From contig SRSL01000001.1 of assembly GCA_009735695.1 (NCBI GenBank), positions 372,048 through 436,047 of the forward strand: 64,000 nucleotides of DNA, given 5' to 3'. The stretch's first letter is position 1. Every line of letters starts with the position of its first letter. Shown here piece by piece: positions 1-8,356 of this stretch. Source of the DNA: Christiangramia bathymodioli. GTDB lineage: Bacteria; Bacteroidota; Bacteroidia; Flavobacteriales; Flavobacteriaceae. Below the pieces are notes generated by a model. It was not told the origin of the DNA. It was given only the letters and a program-made list of their open reading frames with translations, and ran no database searches. A program made the position numbers and the translations under genes.

Positions 1-1332
1 AAGATCGCGAATGCGAACATGAACTTCAACCAGGGCAATGTTCGGGTGCCGGAATTAAAGCTTACCACTGGCCAGACCGATCTTACTGCCTCTGGTAGCC
101 TGGAAAACCTGATCGGTTTTCTGTTTACCGACCAGCAACTAAAGGGTAATTTCCAGGCGAGTTCCAATACCTTTTCAGTAAACGATTTTATGGTAGCAGA
201 AACCGAGGAGAGCACCGAAAAAGATGAAAATGGGAACGATAAAACGGTTTCCACCCCAACCGGGGAAGAAGCCGTGAAGATCCCTTCATTCCTGGATGTG
301 GTGATGAACTTCAATGCCAATACCGTGCTGTATGACAACCTTCAGTTAAAGAATGCCACTGGAACCCTGGTTATTAGGGACGAGACCGCCCAGCTTCAGA
401 ATATAAAGACCAGTATTTTCAATGGAAACATAGGCCTGGATGGTGTGGTTTCAACTAAAGAACAGACTCCGACCTTCGAAATGAAGCTCAACCTTAATTC
501 CATAGATATCGCGTCTTCCTTTAACGATCTTGAACTGATGCAAAACCTGGCTCCGCTGGCAAAAGCTTTAGAGGGAAAACTGCAGTCTACCCTGAACCTT
601 AAAGGAAACCTGAACGAGGATCTCACCCCTCAAATGTCAAGTTTAGTGGGGAATGCCCTGGCCCAGATACTCACGGCAGAAATCAACCCCGAAAAAGCTG
701 CTCTGCTGTCCAGATTAGATAGCCAGCTTAACTTCATAGATTTTAACGATATCGATCTCAGCAATTTAAAAACCAATCTGAGCATTAACAACGGAATGGT
801 GGAAATTTCGCCTTTCGATTTCGACATTAAGGATATTAGAATAAAAGTTGCTGGAAGTCATGGCTTCGATATGAGCATGGATTATGATCTAAGTCTGGAC
901 GTTCCAGCCAAATACCTGGGATCTGAAATTGGCAGCGCTTTAAGCAGATTAAGCGGTGAGCAAATGCAAAGCATGAGGGTAACCTTACCCGTTGATCTAA
1001 CCGGGACTTTTCAGAACCCAAATGTTGCACTTAATATGAACCAGGCCGTCAATAACCTTACTCAAAAGATCGCTGAACAGCAAAAACGAAACCTGGAAGA
1101 TAAGGCTGTAGATGCTATTAATGATATTCTCAGCGGAAAAAGAGACCCGAACAAACCTTTCAAAAAAGACACTACCCGCACAGATACTTCGGCTGCTGAT
1201 GTTCCCACGAAAAGAGATTCAATAACTCGATCTCAACAGGAACAGGTTAAGGATGCTGCGAAAGATATTCTGGGTGGAATTCTTAAATCAGGTAAAAAGA
1301 AAACTGATACTACTCAGAAAAAGCAAAATTAA
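1..1332 (+). CDS. AsmA-like family protein, C-terminal part (5' end outside window)
   Basis: The reading frame is open from base 1, so this is the last 443 codons of a longer gene; the first ATG in the window (19) is internal. The visible part has the repetitive beta-rich pattern of AsmA/TamB-like proteins, with alternating polar and hydrophobic strands and recurring LxGxL-type turns. It ends in a charged, low-complexity Lys/Thr/Asp-rich tail (about residues 370-443). AsmA-like proteins are anchored in the inner membrane, extend into the periplasm, and are linked to phospholipid transport and outer-membrane integrity. The N-terminal anchor is not visible, so the exact subfamily is uncertain. 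It converges on a DUF2797 gene and a hairpin terminator lies between them. Confidence 0.8.
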   Translation, partial: KIANANMNFNQGNVRVPELKLTTGQTDLTASGSLENLIGFLFTDQQLKGNFQASSNTFSVNDFMVAETEESTEKDENGNDKTVSTPTGEEAVKIPSFLDVVMNFNANTVLYDNLQLKNATGTLVIRDETAQLQNIKTSIFNGNIGLDGVVSTKEQTPTFEMKLNLNSIDIASSFNDLELMQNLAPLAKALEGKLQSTLNLKGNLNEDLTPQMSSLVGNALAQILTAEINPEKAALLSRLDSQLNFIDFNDIDLSNLKTNLSINNGMVEISPFDFDIKDIRIKVAGSHGFDMSMDYDLSLDVPAKYLGSEIGSALSRLSGEQMQSMRVTLPVDLTGTFQNPNVALNMNQAVNNLTQKIAEQQKRNLEDKAVDAINDILSGKRDPNKPFKKDTTRTDTSAADVPTKRDSITRSQQEQVKDAAKDILGGILKSGKKKTDTTQKKQN

Positions 1333-1353
1333 TACGGGAAGATTTTTTAAAGT

Positions 1354-1387
1354 AAAGTCACCCTGAGCGTAGTCGAAGGGTGACTTT
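1354..1387. terminator. Bidirectional hairpin terminator / dispersed intergenic repeat
   Basis: A perfect 10-bp stem (AAAGTCACCC at 1354-1363, GGGTGACTTT at 1378-1387) encloses a 14-nt loop between two convergent genes. T-rich DNA follows on the plus strand, and on the minus strand the hairpin is followed by a T-run after a short gap. The core resembles a GTCACCCTGAG...GAAGGGTGAC element that I recall as recurrent between flavobacterial genes, so it may be both a terminator and a copy of a dispersed repeat. Confidence 0.65.
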
Positions 1388-1401
1388 TATTTTAAGGTAA
1401 A

Positions 1402-2199
1402 TTAGACTAATACTTTTAGTTCCACCACGAAACCTTCATGCCCGCGGACGTTGAAGACCGTCCCGTCTTCAAAAAGCAGGTACTGGCCCTTGATACCCGT
1501 TAGAATTCCTTCGTAAAACGGATTTTTACCCAGGTTAAGGGTTTTGATCTTTTCAGGAAATTTGTTCACCGGGAATTTGATTTCGGTTTCCTTATTGCTG
1601 GCAAGGTAATATTCCCTGGCTTCCTCCGGGATGAATTCCCTCAACTTTTCGCGCACTTCGGCCAGGTCGAGGTCCAGCACCTCGTTGGTAAGCATCTTTC
1701 TCCAGTTGGTTTTATCTGAAACATGATCTTTAAGAGCCACCTCGGTGATCCCTGCAAGGTAGCGATTGGGCACCTCAACGATCTCGATAGCCTCGTGCGC
1801 TCCCTGGTCTATCCAGCGTGTAGGAATCTGTGATTTCCTGGTCACCCCTACCTTTACATCACTCGAATTTGCCAGGTACACCACATGAGGTTGCAGCTGG
1901 GCCCTTTTTTCGAACTCCAGGTCCCTATCTTCTTCATCCAGATGCGCCCTGCTTTTCTCCGGACTTATCACCCAGTCCCCGGCTTGCGGAATAGATTGAA
2001 AACAGTCATAACAAAAGCCCTGCCTGAAGATCTTTTTTTCGAGTCCGCAGTTGAGACATTGAAATTTCAGGAAATTGATACTTATCTTTTTGCCCAGCAG
2101 CTGGTTAAAATTGATAAAATCGTTCTCCCAAACCAGGTAATACTGAACCACATCGGTGATCTCGGTTCTCATTTTCGTAAGGACTCCCTCGTAATGCAT
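1402..2199 (-). CDS. DUF2797 domain-containing protein
   Basis: This 265-aa protein matches the DUF2797 family by overall pattern. Two CxxC pairs (C48/C51 and C63/C66) probably bind zinc, and a central block has the sequence VYLANSSDVKVGVTR. That segment resembles the core of GIY-YIG-like proteins, an inference from the short motif only. The function is unknown. The start gives a normal-length member of the family. It is divergent from the GH3 gene and converges on the AsmA-like gene. Confidence 0.75.
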   Translation of the reverse strand: MHYEGVLTKMRTEITDVVQYYLVWENDFINFNQLLGKKISINFLKFQCLNCGLEKKIFRQGFCYDCFQSIPQAGDWVISPEKSRAHLDEEDRDLEFEKRAQLQPHVVYLANSSDVKVGVTRKSQIPTRWIDQGAHEAIEIVEVPNRYLAGITEVALKDHVSDKTNWRKMLTNEVLDLDLAEVREKLREFIPEEAREYYLASNKETEIKFPVNKFPEKIKTLNLGKNPFYEGILTGIKGQYLLFEDGTVFNVRGHEGFVVELKVLV

Positions 2200-2230
2200 C
2201 GGAAATTTTATTTAAGACTGAATGAAATTT

Positions 2231-2260
2231 TTGCAGGCTTCAAAGTTTCGATTATTTTTA
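2231..2260 (+). promoter_or_regulatory. Putative Bacteroidota promoter for the GH3 gene
   Basis: TTG at 2231-2233 is followed after 19 nt by TATTTTTA (2253-2260). This is one mismatch from the TAnnTTTG -7 element at the preferred spacing. It predicts a leader of about 45 nt before the ATG at 2312. Confidence 0.45.
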
Positions 2261-2311
2261 ACCAGGTAACCCAACGCCCGCATACAATAAGGGCTAAAGA
2301 TAAAAAGAATA

Positions 2312-3820
2312 ATGCCAATTCCATTAGTAAACTCGATCGCTTCCTGGTTTCTGAAGAAAAGAATTCATCAAATGGAATTGTTCATTAAATACCCCCATGA
2401 GGTTCAGCACGAACTGTTGAAAAATCTCCTGAGCAAAGCCAAAACAACCGAATACGGAAAACGCTATGGCTTTGCCGATATTCATAATTATGAACAGTTC
2501 AGGGAGCGGCTTCCCATTCGAAAATATGAAGATTTTGAAGCCGATATCGAGCGCAGCCGCCTGGGAGAATCGAATATTTTCTGGCCAACTCCTATAAAAT
2601 GGTTCGCTAAATCCAGCGGTACAACCAGCGCGAAAAGCAAGTTCATCCCGGTGAGCAGCGATTCGCTGGAAGATTGCCATTATGCGGCCGGAAAGGATCT
2701 TTTGTGCATCTACCTGAACAACAATCCGCAATCGCAGTTATTTACCGGGAAGAGTCTGCGGCTGGGAGGCAGCAAGGAATTATATCAGGAAAACGGTACT
2801 TCCTACGGTGACCTTTCAGCCATCCTGATCGACAATATGCCTTTCTGGGCCGAATTCAGCAGCACGCCGAGCAATGAAGTGTCACTGATGCACGACTGGG
2901 AATATAAGATGCAGGCAATCGTTGATGAAACCATAAAGGAAAAAGTGAGCAGCCTGGCCGGTGTGCCCAGCTGGATGCTCGTTTTGCTGAACAATGTGCT
3001 CGAGACTACCGGGAAGCAGAACTTATTCGAGGTATGGCCACAACTAGAGGTCTATTTTCATGGCGGCGTGAGCTTTGAACCTTACGCATCCCAGTACCAG
3101 AAGATCCTGCCGAAAGAAGATTTCAGGTATTACGAGATCTATAATGCTTCCGAAGGTTTTTTTGCCTGCCAGGATCATAACGATACCAAGGAACTATTAT
3201 TAATGCTTGACTACGGAATCTTCTATGAATTCATTCCCATGGATCAATATGGTTCCGAAGACGAAAAGGCCATCCCTCTTAGCGAAGTGGAACTCGGAAA
3301 GAATTATGCAGTGGTGATCACGACCAATGCCGGGCTGTGGCGATATAAGATAGGCGACACCGTAAAATTCACTAATCTCAACCCTTACAGGATCAAGGTC
3401 TCGGGACGAACTAAACATCATATCAATGTCTTCGGTGAGGAACTCATCATTGAAAATGCTGAAAATGCCTTGAAAAAAGTTTGTCTGGTCACCAATTGCG
3501 AAATTGTAGACTATACCGTGGCACCTGTTTTCATGGAAGGCAAAAAGAAGGGTGCTCACGAGTGGATCATCGAATTCAAAACACCGCCAAAGGATTTTGA
3601 GAATTTCAGAAATCAGCTGGATCTCGCCTTACAGGAGGTGAACAGCGATTACGAGGCGAAACGCTATAATAATATGACCTTGAGAATGCCAACCATTCAT
3701 GTCGCAAGGCCAAATCTTTTCTATGACTGGCTCAAGAAAAATGATAAGGTGGGTGGACAGCATAAAGTTCCCAGGCTTTCCAATTCCCGAACCTACGTGG
3801 AGGAACTGCTAAAAATGTAA
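2312..3820 (+). CDS. GH3 auxin-responsive promoter family protein (acyl-adenylate/amide synthetase-like)
   Basis: The 502-aa protein is recognisable as the bacterial GH3 family, with N-terminal MPIPLVNSIASWFLKKR, the nucleotide-binding AKSSGTTSAKSKFIP block (about residues 107-121) and the YKIGDTVKF and SGRTKHHINVFGEE blocks near residues 345-375. Plant GH3 enzymes adenylate carboxylic acids such as indole-acetate or jasmonate and conjugate them to amino acids. The substrate of bacterial members is generally unknown and cannot be read from the sequence. It lies 9 nt upstream of an O-acetyltransferase, suggesting co-transcription. Confidence 0.9.
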   Translation: MPIPLVNSIASWFLKKRIHQMELFIKYPHEVQHELLKNLLSKAKTTEYGKRYGFADIHNYEQFRERLPIRKYEDFEADIERSRLGESNIFWPTPIKWFAKSSGTTSAKSKFIPVSSDSLEDCHYAAGKDLLCIYLNNNPQSQLFTGKSLRLGGSKELYQENGTSYGDLSAILIDNMPFWAEFSSTPSNEVSLMHDWEYKMQAIVDETIKEKVSSLAGVPSWMLVLLNNVLETTGKQNLFEVWPQLEVYFHGGVSFEPYASQYQKILPKEDFRYYEIYNASEGFFACQDHNDTKELLLMLDYGIFYEFIPMDQYGSEDEKAIPLSEVELGKNYAVVITTNAGLWRYKIGDTVKFTNLNPYRIKVSGRTKHHINVFGEELIIENAENALKKVCLVTNCEIVDYTVAPVFMEGKKKGAHEWIIEFKTPPKDFENFRNQLDLALQEVNSDYEAKRYNNMTLRMPTIHVARPNLFYDWLKKNDKVGGQHKVPRLSNSRTYVEELLKM

Positions 3821-3829
3821 ATTTTGAGT

Positions 3830-4432
3830 ATGGCTTCAGAAAAGGAAAAAATGTTAAGTGAGAAGCCGTACCTGTCGTCAGATGACGAATTGGCCACGGA
3901 GCGCCTGCTGGCTCAAAGTCTTTGCTTTGAGATCAACCATATTCCTCCTGCGGAGATCGAAAAAAGAAATGAACTCTACCGAAAACTGCTGGGTTCTACA
4001 GGAGAAAAATTCCTGATCGAAATCCCTTTTCACTGTGATTACGGCTACAATATTGAGATCGGTGAGAATTTCTATTCCAATTATAATTGTATCATCCTGG
4101 ATTGCGCCAGGGTTAGGATCGGTGATAATGTGATGCTGGCACCCAATGTAAGTATCTTCACGGCCGGACATCCTATCGATGCCGAAATGAGAAATTCGGG
4201 ACTGGAATATGCCATCCCGGTGAGCATTGATAATAATGTTTGGATCGGTGGGAATACGGTGATAAATCCCGGGGTGAGTATCGGAAGCAATACAGTGATC
4301 GGTTCGGGAAGTGTGGTAACCAAAGATATTCCGTCCAATGTGATCGCGGCGGGAAATCCCTGTAAGGTGATCAGGAAAATAACTGAAGAGGACAGGCAGT
4401 TTTACTTCAGAAAGAGAAAATTCGAAGAATAA
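3830..4432 (+). CDS. Sugar O-acetyltransferase (maltose/galactoside acetyltransferase-like)
   Basis: The 200-aa protein has the Maa/NodL/LacA architecture: an N-terminal helical Mac domain (residues about 1-55), then a left-handed beta-helix of hexapeptide repeats (for example IGDNVMLAPNVSI, IGSNTVIGSGSVV). The family's catalytic histidine lies in the TAGHPID block. Such enzymes move acetyl from acetyl-CoA to sugar hydroxyls. I chose the ATG at 3830; an in-frame TTG two codons upstream (3824) is a weaker alternative. It sits just behind the GH3 gene. Confidence 0.9.
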   Translation: MASEKEKMLSEKPYLSSDDELATERLLAQSLCFEINHIPPAEIEKRNELYRKLLGSTGEKFLIEIPFHCDYGYNIEIGENFYSNYNCIILDCARVRIGDNVMLAPNVSIFTAGHPIDAEMRNSGLEYAIPVSIDNNVWIGGNTVINPGVSIGSNTVIGSGSVVTKDIPSNVIAAGNPCKVIRKITEEDRQFYFRKRKFEE

Positions 4433-4446
4433 TCTTTTTTTCTTTT

Positions 4447-4467
4447 ATCCTGAAATAAATCCAGGAT
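4447..4467. repeat. Short inverted repeat between convergent genes
   Basis: ATCCTG (4447-4452) and CAGGAT (4462-4467) are separated by 9 nt, just downstream of the acetyltransferase stop and a T-run. This could be a weak terminator or an intergenic repeat. Confidence 0.4.
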
Positions 4468-4507
4468 GACGAGCCTTCAAGTTACCATAGTAATAACTCA
4501 ATAAAAA

Positions 4508-4533
4508 ATCCGGAAAACTTTCGCTTCCCGGAT
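4508..4533 (-). terminator. Rho-independent terminator of hemL
   Basis: Read on the minus strand, an ATCCGG/CCGGAT stem, extended by AA/TT pairs, is followed immediately by a run of T, about 20 nt past the hemL stop codon. Confidence 0.75.
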
Positions 4534-4555
4534 CACTTTAGAAATTGATAGAATT

Positions 4556-5845
4556 TTACCAGTCTTTGGTCACCTTATCAACCGCTTCGATGGTGCGATC
4601 GAGGTCTTCGTAAGATAAGGCCTCGCTGATGAACCAGGTCTCAAAAGCACTCGGCGCGATATAGATCCCGTTTTCCAGCATTCCGTGGAAAAACTTATTG
4701 AATTTACCATTTCTGGCAGAAGCTGCAGCAGACTCAAAGTCGGTCACCGGCTCTTCACCAAAATGTACCGAGATCATAGAACCTTCCCGGTTAATCGTAA
4801 ATGCCACCTTATTTCTGTTCAGAACATTCTGCATCCCCTTGTGAAGATATTCGGTCTTTTTGTCGATGCTTTCAAAGATCTCTCTTTTCGAATCCAGTTC
4901 CGTAAGCATCGCAAGTCCCGCCGCCATCGCCAGCGGATTCCCGCTTAAAGTTCCGGCCTGGTATACCGGCCCGATGGGCGCCAGGTAATCCATGATCTCG
5001 TTTCGGGCGGCAAAAGCTCCAACCGGAAGTCCGCCACCTATCACTTTTCCAAAGCAGATGATATCGGCATTAATGCCCCTTCTTTCCTGAACTCCACCTG
5101 CAGCCAGTCTGAAGCCGGTCATCACCTCATCAAAAACCAGCAGAATTCCTGTTTCGTCACAGATCTTTCTCAGGCCTTCAAGGAACCCTTCAGCCGGTGG
5201 GATACATCCCATGTTCCCCGCTACCGGTTCCAGGATGATACAGACGATCTCGTCTTTGTTCGCCTCTACAAGTTCCTTTACATTATCCAGGTCGTTATAT
5301 TTTGCAAGCAAAGTATCTTTTGCAGTTCCCTGGGTTACGCCCGGACTGTTGGGAGTTCCAAAGGTTACGGCTCCACTCCCCGCCTGTATCAGGAACGAAT
5401 CGCTATGCCCGTGGTAGCAGCCAGCGAATTTGATGATCTTTTCCTTCCCGGTAAAGCCGCGAGCGAGTCGCACTGCGCTCATACAAGCTTCGGTTCCGGA
5501 ATTCACCATACGTATCTTATCGATATTCGGAACCATTTTCACCGCCAGTTCAGCAATTTTGGTTTCGATCTCGGTTGGCGTACCAAAAGAGGTTCCTTTT
5601 CTGGCCTTTTCGATCACCGCGTCTATGACCGGTTTATGAGCATGGCCAAGAATAAGCGGACCCCAGGAATTGATATAGTCAATCAGTTTGTTTCCGTCTT
5701 CATCATACAGGTAAGCACCTTCTGCCTTTTCAACGAAAATAGGCTCTCCGCCCACCGCTTTAAATGCCCTTACCGGTGAATTCACTCCGCCTGGAATTAC
5801 CTTCTGCGCCTCTGCAAATAACTCGCTGCTTCTCTTATAAATCAT
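4556..5845 (-). CDS. hemL: Glutamate-1-semialdehyde 2,1-aminomutase
   Basis: This 429-aa class III PLP aminotransferase-fold enzyme converts glutamate-1-semialdehyde to 5-aminolevulinate in the C5 route to heme. Diagnostic stretches are [16 protein letters not shown] (about 115-130), YHGHSD (144-149), the PLP-contacting FDEVMTGFR (238-246) and the Schiff-base lysine K267 in [15 protein letters not shown]. The length is normal for the family. It is the last gene of a minus-strand run behind a glucosaminidase gene (16-nt gap) and a PLP deaminase-like gene, and a terminator follows. Metabolic linkage with those neighbours is not obvious. Confidence 0.97.
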   Translation of the reverse strand: MIYKRSSELFAEAQKVIPGGVNSPVRAFKAVGGEPIFVEKAEGAYLYDEDGNKLIDYINSWGPLILGHAHKPVIDAVIEKARKGTSFGTPTEIETKIAELAVKMVPNIDKIRMVNSGTEACMSAVRLARGFTGKEKIIKFAGCYHGHSDSFLIQAGSGAVTFGTPNSPGVTQGTAKDTLLAKYNDLDNVKELVEANKDEIVCIILEPVAGNMGCIPPAEGFLEGLRKICDETGILLVFDEVMTGFRLAAGGVQERRGINADIICFGKVIGGGLPVGAFAARNEIMDYLAPIGPVYQAGTLSGNPLAMAAGLAMLTELDSKREIFESIDKKTEYLHKGMQNVLNRNKVAFTINREGSMISVHFGEEPVTDFESAAASARNGKFNKFFHGMLENGIYIAPSAFETWFISEALSYEDLDRTIEAVDKVTKDW

Positions 5846-5861
5846 AAATCTAAAACTTCTG

Positions 5862-6671
5862 CTATTTAATATTTAAAACCTGGCCTATGGAAATCGTATT
5901 CCCATTCAAGCCATTGTTTCTTTTTATATTTTCTACTGTTGTATTATACCTTTTCGCTATTGAATACAGGGTATCGCCTTTTTGAACCACATGGCTTTCC
6001 CTGGCATCCCTGGTATTTTCAGTAATTTCTGAATATCGTCTATTGGGACTGCCCAAAATTTCTGAATCGTAACGATACAGCTCATACCTTTCGATCAAAC
6101 TTATCAGTTTATCGGGGTATTTACGGTCTGTCGCATAACCAGCCTTCCGAAGACCTTTTGCCCAGCCTTTATAATCATCGGCATCCAGATCGAAAAGTTC
6201 AGCATACCTGCCGCGTCCCGTTAAGAAAAGGGAATGATCCCTGAAAGAGTACCGCGCATGCTTATATTTTCTGAAACACTCACCCCTTTTGTCGTCATCA
6301 TGATAAACCCTTTCACCTTCCCAGTCGTGACATTTTATGCCGAAATGATTATTTGCTCTCCGGGTAAGGTCGCCATTTCCGGCTCCCGACTCCAGAATGC
6401 CCTGCGCAAGGGTGATGCTGGCTGGAATTTTATACAGCCTCATCTCTTCCTGTGCAAGTGGTGCGAATTCCGAAATATAAGTTTCAACGCTGTAATTATA
6501 AGTACCTGGCCTGGAAACCGGCCTTTCCGGTCTGTCCTGCCTGTTGGAAATCACTTCCCGGTCCTGGTTCCTTTGTTCTTCTTTTTTGGTGGTCACTACC
6601 TTGCGCTTGCTTCCGCAGGAACTGGCGAAAATGGCAATAATCAAAAAGGCTAAAATTCGGCTGAATCTCAT
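5862..6671 (-). CDS. Glucosaminidase-LysM peptidoglycan hydrolase lipoprotein
   Basis: The 269-aa protein begins with a lipoprotein signal ending ASSCGS (lipidated C19). A basic/polar linker follows, then a mannosyl-glycoprotein endo-beta-N-acetylglucosaminidase domain (about 65-200) with the conserved [17 protein letters not shown] block, whose Glu is the expected catalytic acid. A single LysM repeat ends the protein (about 226-269, beginning [16 protein letters not shown]). It should cleave glycan strands of peptidoglycan from the periplasmic side. One nt separates it from the upstream deaminase-like gene, so they are probably co-transcribed. Confidence 0.9.
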   Translation of the reverse strand: MRFSRILAFLIIAIFASSCGSKRKVVTTKKEEQRNQDREVISNRQDRPERPVSRPGTYNYSVETYISEFAPLAQEEMRLYKIPASITLAQGILESGAGNGDLTRRANNHFGIKCHDWEGERVYHDDDKRGECFRKYKHARYSFRDHSLFLTGRGRYAELFDLDADDYKGWAKGLRKAGYATDRKYPDKLISLIERYELYRYDSEILGSPNRRYSEITENTRDARESHVVQKGDTLYSIAKRYNTTVENIKRNNGLNGNTISIGQVLNIK

Positions 6672-6672
6672 A

Positions 6673-7599
6673 TTAATAATCGATTTGAGGCAGTTGTTTC
6701 TTTTTTAAGATCTCGTTCATCCCTTTTATACCCTGCAGCCCGCCGGTATGTATGGCCAGGATCCTGGAACCTTCAGGAAAATAAGATCGTTTTACAAGGT
6801 CAAAAATACCAAAAACTAATTTCCCGGTATAAACAGGATCCAGTTGTATCCCGTATTTTTTTCTGAAATCATTAATGAATTCGATCAGTTCCGCATTCAC
6901 CTTAGCATAACCACCAAAATGATAGTTTAGTATCAATTTCCAGTTATACCTGCTGGTAAGACCAGAAATTTCCTGCCTGAGATGATTTGATTTTAAGGCT
7001 GAAAAGCCCAAAACCTTTTGATGCTTACCGGAAGAATTGATAAGTCCGGATACAGTTCCCCCGGTTCCAACCGAAGCACAGATAAAATCAAATCTGGAAT
7101 CTTCATTCCCGAGGATCTCTTCACAGCCTTTGATCGCAAGTTCATTGGTACCGCCTTCGGGAATCAGGTAAAAATCACCAAATTTCGCCTTTAAAGAATC
7201 GATAAATTCTTCTGAATCTTTCTCGCGGTAATCCTGTCTCGAAACAAAATGTAACCGCATTCCACAGGATTTTGCATATTTAAGAGTGGGACTCCATTTT
7301 TCAGGCTGATTTTCCAGTTCTTCACCCCGAATTACCCCTATGGCTTCAAACTGAAATAAGTTGGAGGCAGCTGCGAGTGCCGCTATATGATTGGAATGTG
7401 CACCGCCGAAACTTAGCAATTTCTGATTAGCATTTTCCCTGGCCTGTTTCAGATTATACTTCAGTTTTCTGAACTTATTTCCCGAAACATCAGGGTGCAG
7501 CAGGTCTTCCCGTTTGATAAAAAGCTGGATATTCCCGGGGAATTCGGTTATGAACTGATTGGGGATATCGTGCTTTTGTTGTAGAAGCGGGTCCTGCAT
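6673..7599 (-). CDS. 1-aminocyclopropane-1-carboxylate deaminase / D-cysteine desulfhydrase family PLP enzyme
   Basis: The 308-aa fold-type II PLP enzyme carries SGNKFRKLKYNL, with K42 as the likely Schiff-base lysine, followed by SFGGAHSNHIAALAAAS. Family members act on ACC or open D-cysteine to pyruvate, H2S and ammonia. Sequence alone does not tell which. It is slightly shorter than classical ACC deaminases (about 338 aa), which favours the broader desulfhydrase-like group. It is the first gene of the run ending at hemL. A -7 box lies only 4 nt before the ATG, so the mRNA may have almost no leader. Confidence 0.85.
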   Translation of the reverse strand: MQDPLLQQKHDIPNQFITEFPGNIQLFIKREDLLHPDVSGNKFRKLKYNLKQARENANQKLLSFGGAHSNHIAALAAASNLFQFEAIGVIRGEELENQPEKWSPTLKYAKSCGMRLHFVSRQDYREKDSEEFIDSLKAKFGDFYLIPEGGTNELAIKGCEEILGNEDSRFDFICASVGTGGTVSGLINSSGKHQKVLGFSALKSNHLRQEISGLTSRYNWKLILNYHFGGYAKVNAELIEFINDFRKKYGIQLDPVYTGKLVFGIFDLVKRSYFPEGSRILAIHTGGLQGIKGMNEILKKKQLPQIDY

Positions 7600-7603
7600 A
7601 CTG

Positions 7604-7635
7604 CAAAGCTAATCCATGTAATTCAGAAAGATCAA
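7604..7635 (-). promoter_or_regulatory. Putative promoter of the deaminase-like/glucosaminidase/hemL run
   Basis: On the minus strand an exact TAnnTTTG (TAGCTTTG, 7611-7604) lies 21 nt after TTG (7635-7633). The predicted start site falls at or within a few nt of the ATG at 7599, implying a leaderless or near-leaderless transcript. Confidence 0.5.
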
Positions 7636-7958
7636 AGAAATTTCAGAAATGCCCAGAAAGGCCTTTTTTTGAGGTAGGCCAGGTCATTTTCCCTGCGATA
7701 AGCCTCACGCTCAAAACTGATATTCCGGTAGGCCAGCATCCAGTCGCCACAATCGACAAACCGAACCAAAAATTCAATTGCATACCAGAGATAGAAAAAG
7801 ATCAATAACATTTCCAGCTGTTGCCGCAAATGTATCTTTTCATGATTGATGAACAATTTATTCTGCTTTAGCTCCTTGTTTTCCAGGATCACAAAAGGCC
7901 AAAGGCTAATCCCTTTAAACCTGCCTGAAAGCAATATCTTGTTCACCACCAAAATCAT
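7632..7958 (-). CDS. Small membrane protein with HExxH motif (minimal M48/M56-like)
   Basis: This 108-aa protein contains INHEKIHLRQQ (H39-E40-x-x-H43), then a hydrophobic helix (about 50-67), then SFEREAYRRE (81-90). HExxH followed about 40 residues later by an E-rich EREAY block resembles the zinc-ligand layout of M48/M56 membrane peptidases in miniature. I recognise the pattern as a conserved flavobacterial hypothetical protein; proteolytic activity is inferred. It sits between a PLP-enzyme gene and a divergent DUF5522 gene. The deaminase promoter overlaps its 3' end. Confidence 0.7.
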   Translation of the reverse strand: MILVVNKILLSGRFKGISLWPFVILENKELKQNKLFINHEKIHLRQQLEMLLIFFYLWYAIEFLVRFVDCGDWMLAYRNISFEREAYRRENDLAYLKKRPFWAFLKFL

Positions 7959-7990
7959 GATTTGAAGATAAGAAATTGTATTTTAGCCGC

Positions 7991-8161
7991 ATGAATTTTC
8001 AGAAAAAAAGAATCCCGCTGGAAGAAGGAGATTATTATTTGACCCCCGAAGGCTACCGATGCTTTACCGAACAATACCATTTGAAACGTGGCTACTGCTG
8101 TGAAAGCGGATGCAGACACTGCCCTTTTGGATACGATCCCAAAACCATTAGCCAGAATTAA
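7991..8161 (+). CDS. DUF5522 small cysteine-rich protein
   Basis: The 56-aa protein has five cysteines: C24 and the cluster GYCCESGCRHCPFGYDP (C36, C37, C41, C44). This matches the small DUF5522 family, whose C-terminal CxxGCRHCPxGY signature suggests metal binding. I chose the ATG at 7991; the in-frame TTG at 7976 gives only five extra residues. It is divergent from the HExxH membrane protein. Its function is unknown. Confidence 0.75.
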   Translation: MNFQKKRIPLEEGDYYLTPEGYRCFTEQYHLKRGYCCESGCRHCPFGYDPKTISQN

Positions 8162-8356
8162 TAGAATTTAATTCGCGGGGATCTCACCAATCTATTAAGG
8201 CATGATTGTTGAGGCTTTATAAACAATTTTTAGAGCCTTTGTCAAGTGAGTTTTCATCCCTTTTGCAGGCTTTAGAAAAACAAAAATCAAACTCAAACCA
8301 AGCCTCCCGAAATTTGTAATTTCCGGTAAGACTTCGTTCAAATTAAATATTGACCT

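Noticed and set aside
1885-2388. 167-aa plus-strand ORF over the DUF2797 gene
   Set aside because: It is antisense to a recognisable protein and overlaps the GH3 start; no recognisable content.
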